DNA from: an uncultured Bacteroidales bacterium
GTDB lineage: Bacteria; Bacteroidota; Bacteroidia; Bacteroidales; UBA932
Assembly: GCA_900316525.1 (NCBI GenBank)
Contig: ONDF01000018.1
Coordinates: forward strand, 1 to 64,000
DNA length: 64,000 nt
Direction of reading: 5' to 3'
Positions 1-7,227 of the stretch are shown here, piece after piece. The stretch's first letter is position 1. The number at the start of each line of letters is the position of its first letter. The position numbers were made by a program, and so were the translations under genes. Under the pieces are notes generated by a model. It was not told where the DNA came from, did not search any database, and saw nothing but the letters and a program-made list of their open reading frames with translations.

Positions 1-1181
1 GCGTAGAACACCGGCGACAGCTGGAGCTTGAAATGCCGGCAGAAGGCGCCGATGTCGAATTTCAGCTGGCGGCCCATCCCCGTGTCGTAGGGGATGCCGT
101 GGAAGATATGGACCTTGTGGTAGATGTCCTCGATGTACTCGAGCGAGGGGAAGGAGACGCGTTCGATCTGCGCGAGGCGCTTCCGGTCGCCGTCGTTCCA
201 CAGGAGGACGGCGTAGGAAGGCTTGCCGTCGCGCCCGGCGCGGCCCGCTTCCTGGAAATAGGCCTCGGGGCTGTCCGGCAGGTCCACATGGACCACGAAC
301 CGGACGTCGGGCTTGTCGATGCCCATGCCGAAGGCGTTGGTGCACACCATCACGCGGATCCGGTCCGCCTTCCAGTCCTCCTGCCGGAGGGCGCGGGCGG
401 CGGAGCCGATGCCGGCGTGGTAGAACGACGCGGAAACGCCGCCGTTCTTGAGCAGTCCGGCCAGTTCCTCGGCCTTCTTCCTGTTGCGGACATACACGAT
501 TCCCGACCCGGGAACGCCGTTGCATACGGCCAGGAGCTGTCCGGCCTTGTCCTCGCTCTGCCGGACGATGTACGACAGGTTCGGCCGCTCGAAGCCGCTC
601 TTGAGGAGGTTCTTCTCCTTGAAACCGAGGCGGTCCATGATATCGTCGGCGACAGCGGGCGTCGCCGTGGCGGTCAGGGCGATGACGGGCGCATCGACAC
701 TGCCGCGCAACGCCCCGATCTCCAGGTACTCCGGCCGGAAGTCATAGCCCCACTGCGAGATGCAGTGCGCCTCGTCCACGACGATGAACGAGATGGGAAG
801 GACGGGCAGGTAGCTCTGGAAGAGCCGGGTCTGGATGCGTTCGGGGGAGACGTACAGGAACTTGCAGTCGCCGTAGGCGGCGTTGTTCAGGGCGAGGTCC
901 ACCTCGTGGCGGCTGAGCCCGGCGTGGACGGCGATGGCCTTGATGCCGCGGGCGGCGAGGTTCTGGACCTGGTCCTTCATCAGGGCGATGAGCGGCGTGA
1001 CCACGAGGGCGAGGCCGTCCTTCATCATCGCCGGCACCTGGAAGCACACCGATTTCCCGCCTCCCGTGGGGAGGATGGCGAGCACGTCGCGGCCCGCGAG
1101 CGCCTCGTCGATGATGCGCTCCTGCATGGGCCGGAAGCTTTCGTGCCCCCAATAGGTTTTCAGTGTCTCAAGTGGCGTCAT
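1..1181 (-). CDS. recQ: ATP-dependent DNA helicase RecQ, 3' end outside window
   Basis: Superfamily 2 helicase that unwinds DNA 3'-5' in recombination and fork repair. The minus-strand reading frame from ATG at 1181 gives about 393 residues with no stop before the window edge. It begins MTPLETLKTYWGHESFRPMQ, followed by a Walker A motif (ILPTGGGKS), the DEAH box in VVDEAHCISQWG, motif III-like ALTATATP, and the RecQ-typical motif VI region QEAGRAGRDG. The missing C-terminal part would carry the rest of the RecQ-Ct zinc region and any RQC/HRDC domain, so those cannot be judged. It is divergent from pckA and shares a compact promoter region with it. Identification is by family motifs and is secure; only the 3' extent is unknown. 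Confidence 0.95.
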   Translation of the reverse strand, partial: MTPLETLKTYWGHESFRPMQERIIDEALAGRDVLAILPTGGGKSVCFQVPAMMKDGLALVVTPLIALMKDQVQNLAARGIKAIAVHAGLSRHEVDLALNNAAYGDCKFLYVSPERIQTRLFQSYLPVLPISFIVVDEAHCISQWGYDFRPEYLEIGALRGSVDAPVIALTATATPAVADDIMDRLGFKEKNLLKSGFERPNLSYIVRQSEDKAGQLLAVCNGVPGSGIVYVRNRKKAEELAGLLKNGGVSASFYHAGIGSAARALRQEDWKADRIRVMVCTNAFGMGIDKPDVRFVVHVDLPDSPEAYFQEAGRAGRDGKPSYAVLLWNDGDRKRLAQIERVSFPSLEYIEDIYHKVHIFHGIPYDTGMGRQLKFDIGAFCRHFKLQLSPVFY

Positions 1182-1206
1182 TTTTTGCAAATGTTCGGCG
1201 CTTCAA

Positions 1207-1240
1207 TTGCAAATATCTCGTTTTTTTAATAAATTTGCAA
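1207..1240. promoter_or_regulatory. Interleaved divergent promoters of recQ and pckA
   Basis: On the plus strand TTG (1207-1209) and TAAATTTG (1230-1237) are 20 nt apart, matching the Bacteroidota -33/-7 pattern and facing pckA. On the minus strand TTG (complement of 1238-1240) and GATATTTG (complement of 1210-1217, one mismatch in the TA) are also 20 nt apart, facing recQ. Each -33 element abuts the -7 of the opposite promoter, so the two polymerase sites overlap almost entirely. The boxes are seen; use is inferred. Confidence 0.7.
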
Positions 1241-1273
1241 AATTGAAGAATTAAACTTTAAACCTGTATAATT

Positions 1274-2890
1274 ATGGCAAAAATCAATCTGGCCAAGTAT
1301 GGCATCAAGGGCGTGAAGGAGATTCTGTACAACCCCACGTACGAAGTCCTTTACAATGAGGAAACCAAACCCGAACTCGAAGGTTTCGACAAGGGACAGG
1401 TGACCGAGCTCGGCGCCATCAACGTGATGACCGGCATCTACACCGGCCGTTCTCCGAAAGACAAGTACATCGTCTATGACAAGACCTCCAAGGTCGGCGC
1501 TCCGGGCGAAGTCTGGTGGACCACCCCCGAGTATCCGAACGACAACCACCCGATGACCGAGAAGGTCTGGAAGACGGTCAAGAAGCTCGCCCAGAAGCAG
1601 CTCAGCGGCAAGCGCCTGTTCGTCGTGGACGGTTTCTGCGGCACGCACAAGGACACCCGCATGAAGGTCCGCTTCATCATGGAGGTCGCCTGGCAGGCCC
1701 ATTTCGTGACCAACATGTTCATCCGTCCGAAGAACCAGAAGGAGTTCGACCAGGAGCCCGACTTCGTCGTGTACTGCGCCTCCAAGGCCAAGGTTGACAA
1801 CTATGAGGAGCTCGGCCTCCGCAGCGACACCTGCGTGGCCTTCAACGTCACTTCCCGCGAGCAGGTGATCCTCAACACCTGGTACGGCGGCGAGATGAAG
1901 AAGGGTATGTTCTCCATGATGAACTACTACCTCCCGCTCAAGGGCATCGCCGCGATGCACTGCTCCGCCAACACGGACATGAACGGCGAGAACACCGCCA
2001 TCTTCTTCGGCCTCTCCGGCACCGGCAAGACCACCCTCTCCACCGACCCGAAGCGTCTCCTCATCGGTGACGACGAGCACGGCTGGGACAACAAGGGCGT
2101 CTTCAACTTCGAAGGCGGCTGCTACGCCAAGGTCATCAAGCTCGACAAGGAGTCCGAACCCGACATCTACAATGCCATCCGCCGCGACGCCCTCCTCGAG
2201 AACGTCACCGTCGACGAGAACGGCAAGATCGACTTCAACGACAAGTCCGTCACCGAGAACACCCGCGTGTCCTACCCGATCTACCACATCGAGAAGATCG
2301 TCCGTCCGGACAGCCACGGCCCCGCCGCCAAGCAGGTGATCTTCCTCAGCGCCGACGCCTTCGGCGTGCTGCCTCCGGTCTCCATCCTCACCCCCGAGCA
2401 GACGAAGTACTACTTCCTCTCCGGCTTCACGGCCAAGCTCGCGGGCACCGAGCGCGGCATCACCGAGCCCACCCCGACCTTCTCCGCCTGCTTCGGCCAG
2501 GCCTTCCTGGAGCTCCATCCGACCAAGTACGCCGAGGAGCTTGTCAAGAAGATGAAGAAGTCCGGCGCGAAGGCTTACCTGGTGAACACCGGCTGGAACG
2601 GCACCGGCAAGCGCATCTCCATCCGTGACACCCGCGGCATCATCGACGCCATCCTCAACGGCAGCATCGACAAGGCCCCGACCAAGATGATCCCGTACTT
2701 CAACTTCGAGGTCCCGACCGTCCTCGAGGGTGTGGACACCGGCATCCTCGATCCTCGCGACACCTACGCCGATCCCGCCGTCTGGGAGGAGAAGGCCAAG
2801 GATCTCGCCGGCCGCTTCATCAAGAACTTCCACAAGTACGAGTCCAACCGTGCCGGCAAGGCCCTCGTCAAGGCCGGTCCGAAGCTCTAG
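1274..2890 (+). CDS. pckA: Phosphoenolpyruvate carboxykinase (ATP)
   Basis: Interconverts oxaloacetate + ATP with PEP + CO2 + ADP. In Bacteroidota it often runs toward CO2 fixation in the succinate-forming branch of fermentation (general knowledge, not shown here). The 538-residue length is normal for the ATP-dependent family. Visible motifs: the substrate/metal region [13 protein letters not shown], kinase-1a [13 protein letters not shown] (about residue 245), kinase-2 [10 protein letters not shown], and the C-terminal [17 protein letters not shown]. The start is ATG at 1274. There is no Shine-Dalgarno sequence, as usual in this phylum. It has its own promoter at 1207-1237 and a strong terminator at 2934-2968, so it is probably monocistronic. 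Confidence 0.98.
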   Translation: MAKINLAKYGIKGVKEILYNPTYEVLYNEETKPELEGFDKGQVTELGAINVMTGIYTGRSPKDKYIVYDKTSKVGAPGEVWWTTPEYPNDNHPMTEKVWKTVKKLAQKQLSGKRLFVVDGFCGTHKDTRMKVRFIMEVAWQAHFVTNMFIRPKNQKEFDQEPDFVVYCASKAKVDNYEELGLRSDTCVAFNVTSREQVILNTWYGGEMKKGMFSMMNYYLPLKGIAAMHCSANTDMNGENTAIFFGLSGTGKTTLSTDPKRLLIGDDEHGWDNKGVFNFEGGCYAKVIKLDKESEPDIYNAIRRDALLENVTVDENGKIDFNDKSVTENTRVSYPIYHIEKIVRPDSHGPAAKQVIFLSADAFGVLPPVSILTPEQTKYYFLSGFTAKLAGTERGITEPTPTFSACFGQAFLELHPTKYAEELVKKMKKSGAKAYLVNTGWNGTGKRISIRDTRGIIDAILNGSIDKAPTKMIPYFNFEVPTVLEGVDTGILDPRDTYADPAVWEEKAKDLAGRFIKNFHKYESNRAGKALVKAGPKL

Positions 2891-2898
2891 GCACTCCC

Positions 2899-2924
2899 GT
2901 CATTCCCGGCCTGACCGGGAATCT
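2899..2924. repeat. Intergenic palindromic repeat, GTCATTCC...GGAATCT family
   Basis: ATTCCCGG (2902-2909) and CCGGGAAT (2915-2922) form a perfect inverted pair around a 5-nt loop. The unit begins GTCATTCC and ends GGAATCT, the same ends as the repeats found inside coding sequence at 8154-8181 and 53788-53815. It lies between the pckA stop and its terminator. Confidence 0.65.
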
Positions 2925-2933
2925 GCATGACAG

Positions 2934-2968
2934 AAGGCTGACCCTTGCGGTCGGCCTTTTTTGTTTTT
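2934..2968 (+). terminator. Intrinsic terminator of pckA
   Basis: AAGGCTGACC (2934-2943) pairs with GGTCGGCCTT (2949-2958) with one G-T pair across a 5-nt loop, followed by a T-rich tract. Confidence 0.85.
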
Positions 2969-2974
2969 TATTGC

Positions 2975-2982
2975 TATATTTG
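2975..2982 (+). promoter_or_regulatory. -7 box for the LolA-like/PAP2 operon
   Basis: TATATTTG matches TAnnTTTG, 25 nt upstream of the ATG at 3008. No TTG is found at the ideal -33 spacing, so support is partial. Confidence 0.5.
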
Positions 2983-3007
2983 TGTGATTGAATTAAATCT
3001 GTTGAAT

Positions 3008-3634
3008 ATGAAAAGAATCCTTGCTTTGCTGACCGCCTGCGTGCTCGCCGTAGCGGCCTACGCACAGACCGCCGAGGAAATCATCGCCAAGATGGATGCG
3101 GTGATGGAACAGGTGGATGAGGCCAACGGTTTCCGGATGACCATGGACCTGAAGATTCCCCTCCTGGGCACCATGTCCACCAACGCCTGGAGCCGGGGGG
3201 ACAAGATGCGCCTGGAAGCGAAAATGATGGGGAAACAGCTCATCACCTGGCAGGACGGCGAGACGGAATGGACCTATGACGCCGAGGAGAACACCATCAC
3301 CATCGAGAACCAGGACAAGACCAAGAAGTCCGAGGAGAAGGAGAACATGAAGATGTTCGAGAGCGCCACGGAGGGTTATGATGTCTCCATCGCCAAGGAA
3401 AACGCCGACAGCTGGACGATCAAGTGCAGGAAGAACCGTTCCAACACGAACAAGGACGATCCCAAGAACATGGAAATCGTCGTCGCGAAGGAAACGTTTT
3501 ACCCGATGAGCCTGAGCGCCAAGGCGGAGATGGTCACCGTCACGATGCGCAACCTCCAGTTCAGCGTGTCCGAGAAGGACGTGACGTTCAATAAGGCCGA
3601 TTACCCCGGCGCCACCATCATCGACAAGAGATAG
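3008..3634 (+). CDS. Periplasmic LolA-like protein
   Basis: A 208-residue secreted protein. The start at 3008 gives a clean Sec signal peptide (MKRILALLTACVLAVAAYAQ, cut after the AYA-Q region); an upstream in-frame extension to 2945 would bury it. The mature part alternates short beta-strand segments (RMTMDLKIPLLGTMSTNAW, KMRLEAKMMGKQLITWQDG, TEWTYDAEENTITI), the look of the LolA/LolB half-barrel fold: a sequence that binds lipid and is checked by a WTYD-type strand. LolA carries lipoproteins through the periplasm, but many Bacteroidota paralogues of this fold have no proven cargo. The next gene starts 4 nt after its stop, so the two are probably cotranscribed. The fold call is by appearance and is moderate in confidence. 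Confidence 0.6.
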   Translation: MKRILALLTACVLAVAAYAQTAEEIIAKMDAVMEQVDEANGFRMTMDLKIPLLGTMSTNAWSRGDKMRLEAKMMGKQLITWQDGETEWTYDAEENTITIENQDKTKKSEEKENMKMFESATEGYDVSIAKENADSWTIKCRKNRSNTNKDDPKNMEIVVAKETFYPMSLSAKAEMVTVTMRNLQFSVSEKDVTFNKADYPGATIIDKR

Positions 3635-3638
3635 TAAT

Positions 3639-5123
3639 ATGCGCAGAAGTATCCTGAACTCAGCGGTCGTCCTCGTGGCAGGACTGGCCCTTGCGTGGAA
3701 CGCCGCAGCCCAGCCGTTCGCGCGGGTGGAACCATACCTGAGCGAGAAAGAAATCCCCAACGCGGTCGTCTTCCTCCCGCCGCCCCCGGAGGAGGGAACC
3801 GCCAAGTTCGCCTATGACGAGGCGCAGTACCAGTGGGGCAAGACCCAGCGGGTCGGTGCGCGCGGCCTTCGCGCCATCAAGGAGGAAACGACCAACGTGG
3901 ATTCCATGGCGGCGCTGTTCAGCGGTGCCTTCGGCCGCAAGCTGTCCCGCCAGACCACCCCGAAGACGATGCACCTGCTGGACCGGAGCATCCGGACCTT
4001 CCGTCTCGGGGCCAGCGGCCCCAAGGCCGCGTACATGCGCCTGCGCCCTTATGTCTTCTACCGGGAAGGGACGCTGATCCCAAAAAGCGAGGAAGGCTCC
4101 CGCCGAAGCGGATCCTATCCGTCCGGCCACACCGTCCGCGGCTGGGGCATGGCCCTGGTCCTCGCGGAGCTGAATCCCGAGAGGCAGGATACGCTGCTCA
4201 AGGCCGGCTATGAATGGGGACAGAGCCGCGTGATCGCGGGCTACCACTGGCAGAGCGACGTGGATGCGTCCAAGCTCCTGGCTTCGGCCACCTATGCCCG
4301 GATGCAGGCCAACGCGGCCTATAATGAGGACATCGCCGCGGCGCGCGAGGAGCTCAAGGCCCTGGCGGAGGCCGATGCCGAAGCCGGGCAGGCGTGGCTC
4401 CGCAACCGGCGCCCCGAGCCGGAGAAGCACCATCTGGTGCCGAACCGCAAAATCGCCAAGGACAGTCCGTACAAGGGCCACAAGAACTACGGAAAGAGCA
4501 TCGCCGTCTTCGGAGGTTCCCTGTCCGTGAACAAGGAGTCCGACGCGGCGAAACAGCAGTGGGCGGACCTCCTGAACGCCGAGGTGACCACCTACGGCGT
4601 GGGCGGGGCCGGTTTCTCCAGCAAGCAGGGCTACACCCTCCAGAAGCAGGTGGAGGACGCCGGCGTGTACGACGTATATGTGCTCTGGGCATCGACCAAC
4701 GACTACAACAACAGCCGCGAGTGCGGTACCTGGCAGGATTACACCGTCTATGACAACTACGACCCGCGGAAGCTGACCACCCAGTGCGGTGGCATCAACT
4801 ACTGCATCAAGACCCTGCTGGAGAAGAATCCGAAGGCGGAGATCTACTTCTTCACCTCCCTCCGTTTCTTCGGGGCCGACGCCGGTCACAATCCGTACTC
4901 CGCGGCGCCCAACAAGACCGGCAAGACCTTCGCGGACTACATCGAAGCCCAGAAGGCCTGCTGCGCCTACTACGGCATCCCGGTGCTGGACCAGTTCAAC
5001 CTGCAGGGGATCAACGAGTTCAACGTGGACCTCTACTATCTGGGCGACAAGCTCCACATGAACGAGGACGGCTACCGCCGCCTCGGCCCGGTGCAGGCCT
5101 CCTTCCTCGCGGACGGCCGGTAA
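3639..5123 (+). CDS. PAP2-type acid phosphatase fused to SGNH/GDSL hydrolase
   Basis: A 494-residue secreted protein (signal peptide ending about ...WNAAAQ, residue 25) with two enzyme domains. The N-terminal half has the full PAP2 signature: K129-x5-R135-P136, SYPSGHT (159-165, catalytic H164) and SRVIAGYHWQSDV (S196, R197, H203, D207), as in class A bacterial acid phosphatases. The C-terminal half (about 285-490) has SGNH blocks: GGS with nucleophile S294, GVGGAGF (oxyanion Gly), ASTND with N354, and DKLH with D470 and H473. Thus both active sites look intact. Phosphate-ester removal and deacylation/esterase activity on one periplasmic or surface substrate is an inference. It sits 4 nt downstream of the LolA-like gene and ends at a strong terminator. 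Confidence 0.88.
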   Translation: MRRSILNSAVVLVAGLALAWNAAAQPFARVEPYLSEKEIPNAVVFLPPPPEEGTAKFAYDEAQYQWGKTQRVGARGLRAIKEETTNVDSMAALFSGAFGRKLSRQTTPKTMHLLDRSIRTFRLGASGPKAAYMRLRPYVFYREGTLIPKSEEGSRRSGSYPSGHTVRGWGMALVLAELNPERQDTLLKAGYEWGQSRVIAGYHWQSDVDASKLLASATYARMQANAAYNEDIAAAREELKALAEADAEAGQAWLRNRRPEPEKHHLVPNRKIAKDSPYKGHKNYGKSIAVFGGSLSVNKESDAAKQQWADLLNAEVTTYGVGGAGFSSKQGYTLQKQVEDAGVYDVYVLWASTNDYNNSRECGTWQDYTVYDNYDPRKLTTQCGGINYCIKTLLEKNPKAEIYFFTSLRFFGADAGHNPYSAAPNKTGKTFADYIEAQKACCAYYGIPVLDQFNLQGINEFNVDLYYLGDKLHMNEDGYRRLGPVQASFLADGR

Positions 5124-5141
5124 TCGGCGCGGCATCGCACT

Positions 5142-5178
5142 AAAAAACCTCCTGGTACAGAGCCAGGAGGTTTTTTTT
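5142..5178. terminator. Bidirectional terminator between convergent genes
   Basis: AACCTCCTGG (ending 5155) pairs with CCAGGAGGTT (from 5163). It is flanked by A and T runs, so it can end transcription from both the PAP2-SGNH gene and the convergent lipoprotein gene. Confidence 0.9.
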
Positions 5179-5195
5179 GTCGTTATGCCGAGGAT

Positions 5196-5903
5196 TTAGC
5201 GCACGAATTCTTTCAAGAGTTTGTGCAGGAGTTCGCTGACATAGGCGTTCTCTTCGGGGTGGGAGGCGAAGGTCGGGGTCTCGTTCACGAAGTGGACGAC
5301 GCGGTCCGTCTCCCCGTCGATGACGGCGCAGTAAAGGACGTTGCCATACGGGGAGCTGACGGAGTAATTCTGGGACGGATTGGTCAGGCCGGTGATGCCG
5401 GTCAGGCTCTCGATCGCCTTGTCGATGACTTTGGAAGCCGCTTTCTCCACCTTTTCCCGCTGATAGCCCGCCTTGGTCTGGACATAGCCGTAGGAGTAGA
5501 TGACGATGCCGTAGCGGAGGCCGCTCTTGTCCAGCATCTTGCGGAGGGACTTGGGGACGCGGAGGCGGTCCGCCTTGGACGGGTCCACATCCGGGAAGGT
5601 CCGCATCCAGTTCTTGATGTCCGCGTTCTCGCCGTCGTAGTCGGCGGGGATCATGTCGGAGAAGGGGAACCGCTCGGAATTGATGATGTTCGAGATCGTT
5701 CTCGTCGCCGTGGCGGAAGACTCTTCGTTATAATAACCTTTCCCGTCGTCACCGTAGAGGATGATGTAGGAATAGGGCTCGATGAAGGCGTACTCCGGGA
5801 CGGAGGCCAGGTTGACGCTGGAATTCGTGTAACGGGAAGGACCGCAGGCCGCCAGGAGAAGGAGGGCGGTGAGTCCGAGGATCAGATGCTTGAAAATTTT
5901 CAT
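5196..5903 (-). CDS. Predicted lipoprotein, function unknown
   Basis: A 235-residue protein with a lipoprotein signal: MKIFKHLILGLTALLLLAAC, lipid-attachment Cys at about residue 20 followed by GPS. The mature part is mixed alpha/beta with a basic helical segment (PKSLRKMLDKSG) and YGIVIYSYGYVQTKAGYQRE, reminiscent of lipoproteins that line the inner face of the outer membrane, but I recognise no family. It is transcribed alone, with a TATATTTG -7 box at 5923-5930 (complement) and a shared bidirectional terminator downstream. The function is not known. Confidence 0.8.
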   Translation of the reverse strand: MKIFKHLILGLTALLLLAACGPSRYTNSSVNLASVPEYAFIEPYSYIILYGDDGKGYYNEESSATATRTISNIINSERFPFSDMIPADYDGENADIKNWMRTFPDVDPSKADRLRVPKSLRKMLDKSGLRYGIVIYSYGYVQTKAGYQREKVEKAASKVIDKAIESLTGITGLTNPSQNYSVSSPYGNVLYCAVIDGETDRVVHFVNETPTFASHPEENAYVSELLHKLLKEFVR

Positions 5904-5922
5904 GGTCAGTCGTTAAATTTTG

Positions 5923-5930
5923 CAAATATA
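5923..5930 (-). promoter_or_regulatory. -7 box for the 5196-5903 lipoprotein
   Basis: Minus-strand TATATTTG, 19 nt upstream of the ATG. No clear TTG at -33. Confidence 0.5.
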
Positions 5931-6000
5931 CGCTTTTTTTCCGACTTGGGGAAATGGGGAAAAAGGGATGACTGTGCTGTGACTTGGCACAATGGGGCGC

Positions 6001-6008
6001 TACCTTTG
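6001..6008 (+). promoter_or_regulatory. Candidate -7 box for a small ORF
   Basis: TACCTTTG matches the consensus 27 nt upstream of the ATG at 6036. The nearest TTG (5984-5986) is only 14 nt away, shorter than the preferred spacing. Confidence 0.4.
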
Positions 6009-6035
6009 CCCTTGGAAACCAAAAACGAAAGCGCC

Positions 6036-6152
6036 ATGTTCGAGATCGTCGTCACCCTGGGCCTTGCGGCCTTCGCCATCTGGCTCCTGCTGGACAGTGC
6101 CATCGAATATATCCGGGACGGACAGGAAGATACGCTCGCTACCGAGCCGTGA
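6036..6152 (+). CDS. Small single-pass membrane protein (38 aa), putative
   Basis: The ORF begins MFEIVVTLGLAAFAIWLLLD, a hydrophobic helix, followed by a charged tail (EYIRDGQEDTLATEP). It lies between two oppositely facing genes, has a plausible -7 box at 6001-6008, and its end overlaps the 3' end of the convergent hydrolase gene by 14 nt. The composition is that of a real membrane peptide rather than an antisense shadow, but there is no family evidence. It could be spurious. Confidence 0.4.
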   Translation: MFEIVVTLGLAAFAIWLLLDSAIEYIRDGQEDTLATEP

Positions 6153-7092
6153 CTGTCAGGCCGTCGAAGGCGGGCTGCACGTCGGACCGGATGCCGCGCT
6201 CGGCGCAAAGGCGCCGGAGATCGTCGCAGAAGGCGGCGTAGGTAGGGAAGGCGTGGCTCAAGTGCGTCAGCCAGGTATGTTTCGCGCCGATGCGGTCTGC
6301 CAGCGCCAGGGCCTGGTCCAGCGAGAAATGCGAATGGTGGGGATGGTATCCCACCGTGTTCAGCGAAACGTGCTCCAGCCCCTGCAGTTTCTCCAGCTCG
6401 CTCTCCGGCAGGGAACTCATATCCGTGATATACGCGATTTTCCCGAACCGGAATCCCAGCACGGGCATCTGGTCGTGGAAGCCCCGGATAGGGATGATAT
6501 TCAGATACTTGGATCCGTCGATGGAGCCGCTGTCAGGGCCGGGGAGGGCCGGCAAGGCGGGTACGACTGCATTGTCCGAAGGGATGAGCGACCCGTCCGG
6601 CTGCCGGTAGAAATAGCCGATGTCATGGACCCATTCCAGGTCGCCGGTGTTCTCCAGGGAGGTGATGCGGAAAGGCTTCTCGTCGATGATGTGCACGTGC
6701 CATTCGGGCGCGCCGGGGTATTTGTGTTCGGCGAAGGCATACGCGTAGTCGTTCCGGAGCGACTTCAGCACCTCGGGCTCGCAATAGATCTCCACGGCCT
6801 TCTTGTCGATATAGTTGAACGACCGCACGTCGTCCAGGCCGCCCGTATGGTCCTTGTGCTTGTGCGTCAGCAGGATGGCGTCCAGGTGGCGGATCCCTTT
6901 CGCAAGCATCTGCATCCGGAAGTCCGGGCCTGCGTCGATGAGCACCTGGAAACCCTCGTACTCCACGAACGCCGCCGCCCGGAACCGCTTGTCATGCGGA
7001 TCCTTCGACCGGCACACGGCGCACTGGCACCCGATGATCGGAATCCCCTGCGACGTCCCCGTCCCCAAGAATGTGAGCTTTACTTCACTCAT
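6139..7092 (-). CDS. Metallo-beta-lactamase-fold hydrolase, PhnP-like
   Basis: A 317-residue zinc hydrolase. The ATG at 7092 is chosen because it gives MSEVKLTFLGTGTSQGIP, the normal start of the family; a longer frame would read through the inverted repeat upstream. Metal ligands: HxHxDH at H77-H79-D81-H82, followed by a downstream TDMSS segment, and a GYHPHHSHFS region near the C-terminus. The Cys cluster GCQCAVC (C22, C24, C27) resembles the extra zinc site of PhnP, a phosphoribosyl cyclic phosphodiesterase. No other phosphonate genes are nearby, so the substrate may differ (cyclic nucleotide or RNA-type phosphodiesters). The fold is sure; the substrate is not. Confidence 0.85.
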   Translation of the reverse strand: MSEVKLTFLGTGTSQGIPIIGCQCAVCRSKDPHDKRFRAAAFVEYEGFQVLIDAGPDFRMQMLAKGIRHLDAILLTHKHKDHTGGLDDVRSFNYIDKKAVEIYCEPEVLKSLRNDYAYAFAEHKYPGAPEWHVHIIDEKPFRITSLENTGDLEWVHDIGYFYRQPDGSLIPSDNAVVPALPALPGPDSGSIDGSKYLNIIPIRGFHDQMPVLGFRFGKIAYITDMSSLPESELEKLQGLEHVSLNTVGYHPHHSHFSLDQALALADRIGAKHTWLTHLSHAFPTYAAFCDDLRRLCAERGIRSDVQPAFDGLTVTAR

Positions 7093-7107
7093 TATTGATT
7101 TTGTCTG

Positions 7108-7227
7108 GGACAGAGGGTATTTGTCTGAAAACCGTCGCTTCGCGACCCCTCCCACCGCAAGCGGCGGGCCCCTCCCTCTTATGTGGCCGAGGGTGGCCAC
7201 AGGTTTTCAGACAAACACCCTCTGTCC
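7108..7227. repeat. 120-bp element with 26-bp terminal inverted repeats
   Basis: The left arm 7108-7133 and right arm 7202-7227 match as inverted repeats at 25 of 26 positions (GGACAGAGGG... and ...CCCTCTGTCC). The 68-bp middle holds three further small hairpins: GTCGC-TTC-GCGAC, CCGC-AA-GCGG and GTGGCC...GGCCAC. The right arm ends at the first base of the mtaB stop codon. It has no ORF. It could be a non-autonomous MITE-like element or a REP-type structured repeat, and it would also fold in RNA and might end mtaB transcription. Confidence 0.75.

Noticed and set aside
33..1229. 398-codon open frame on the plus strand
   Set aside because: Antisense to recQ, whose own frame on the minus strand shows complete helicase motifs.
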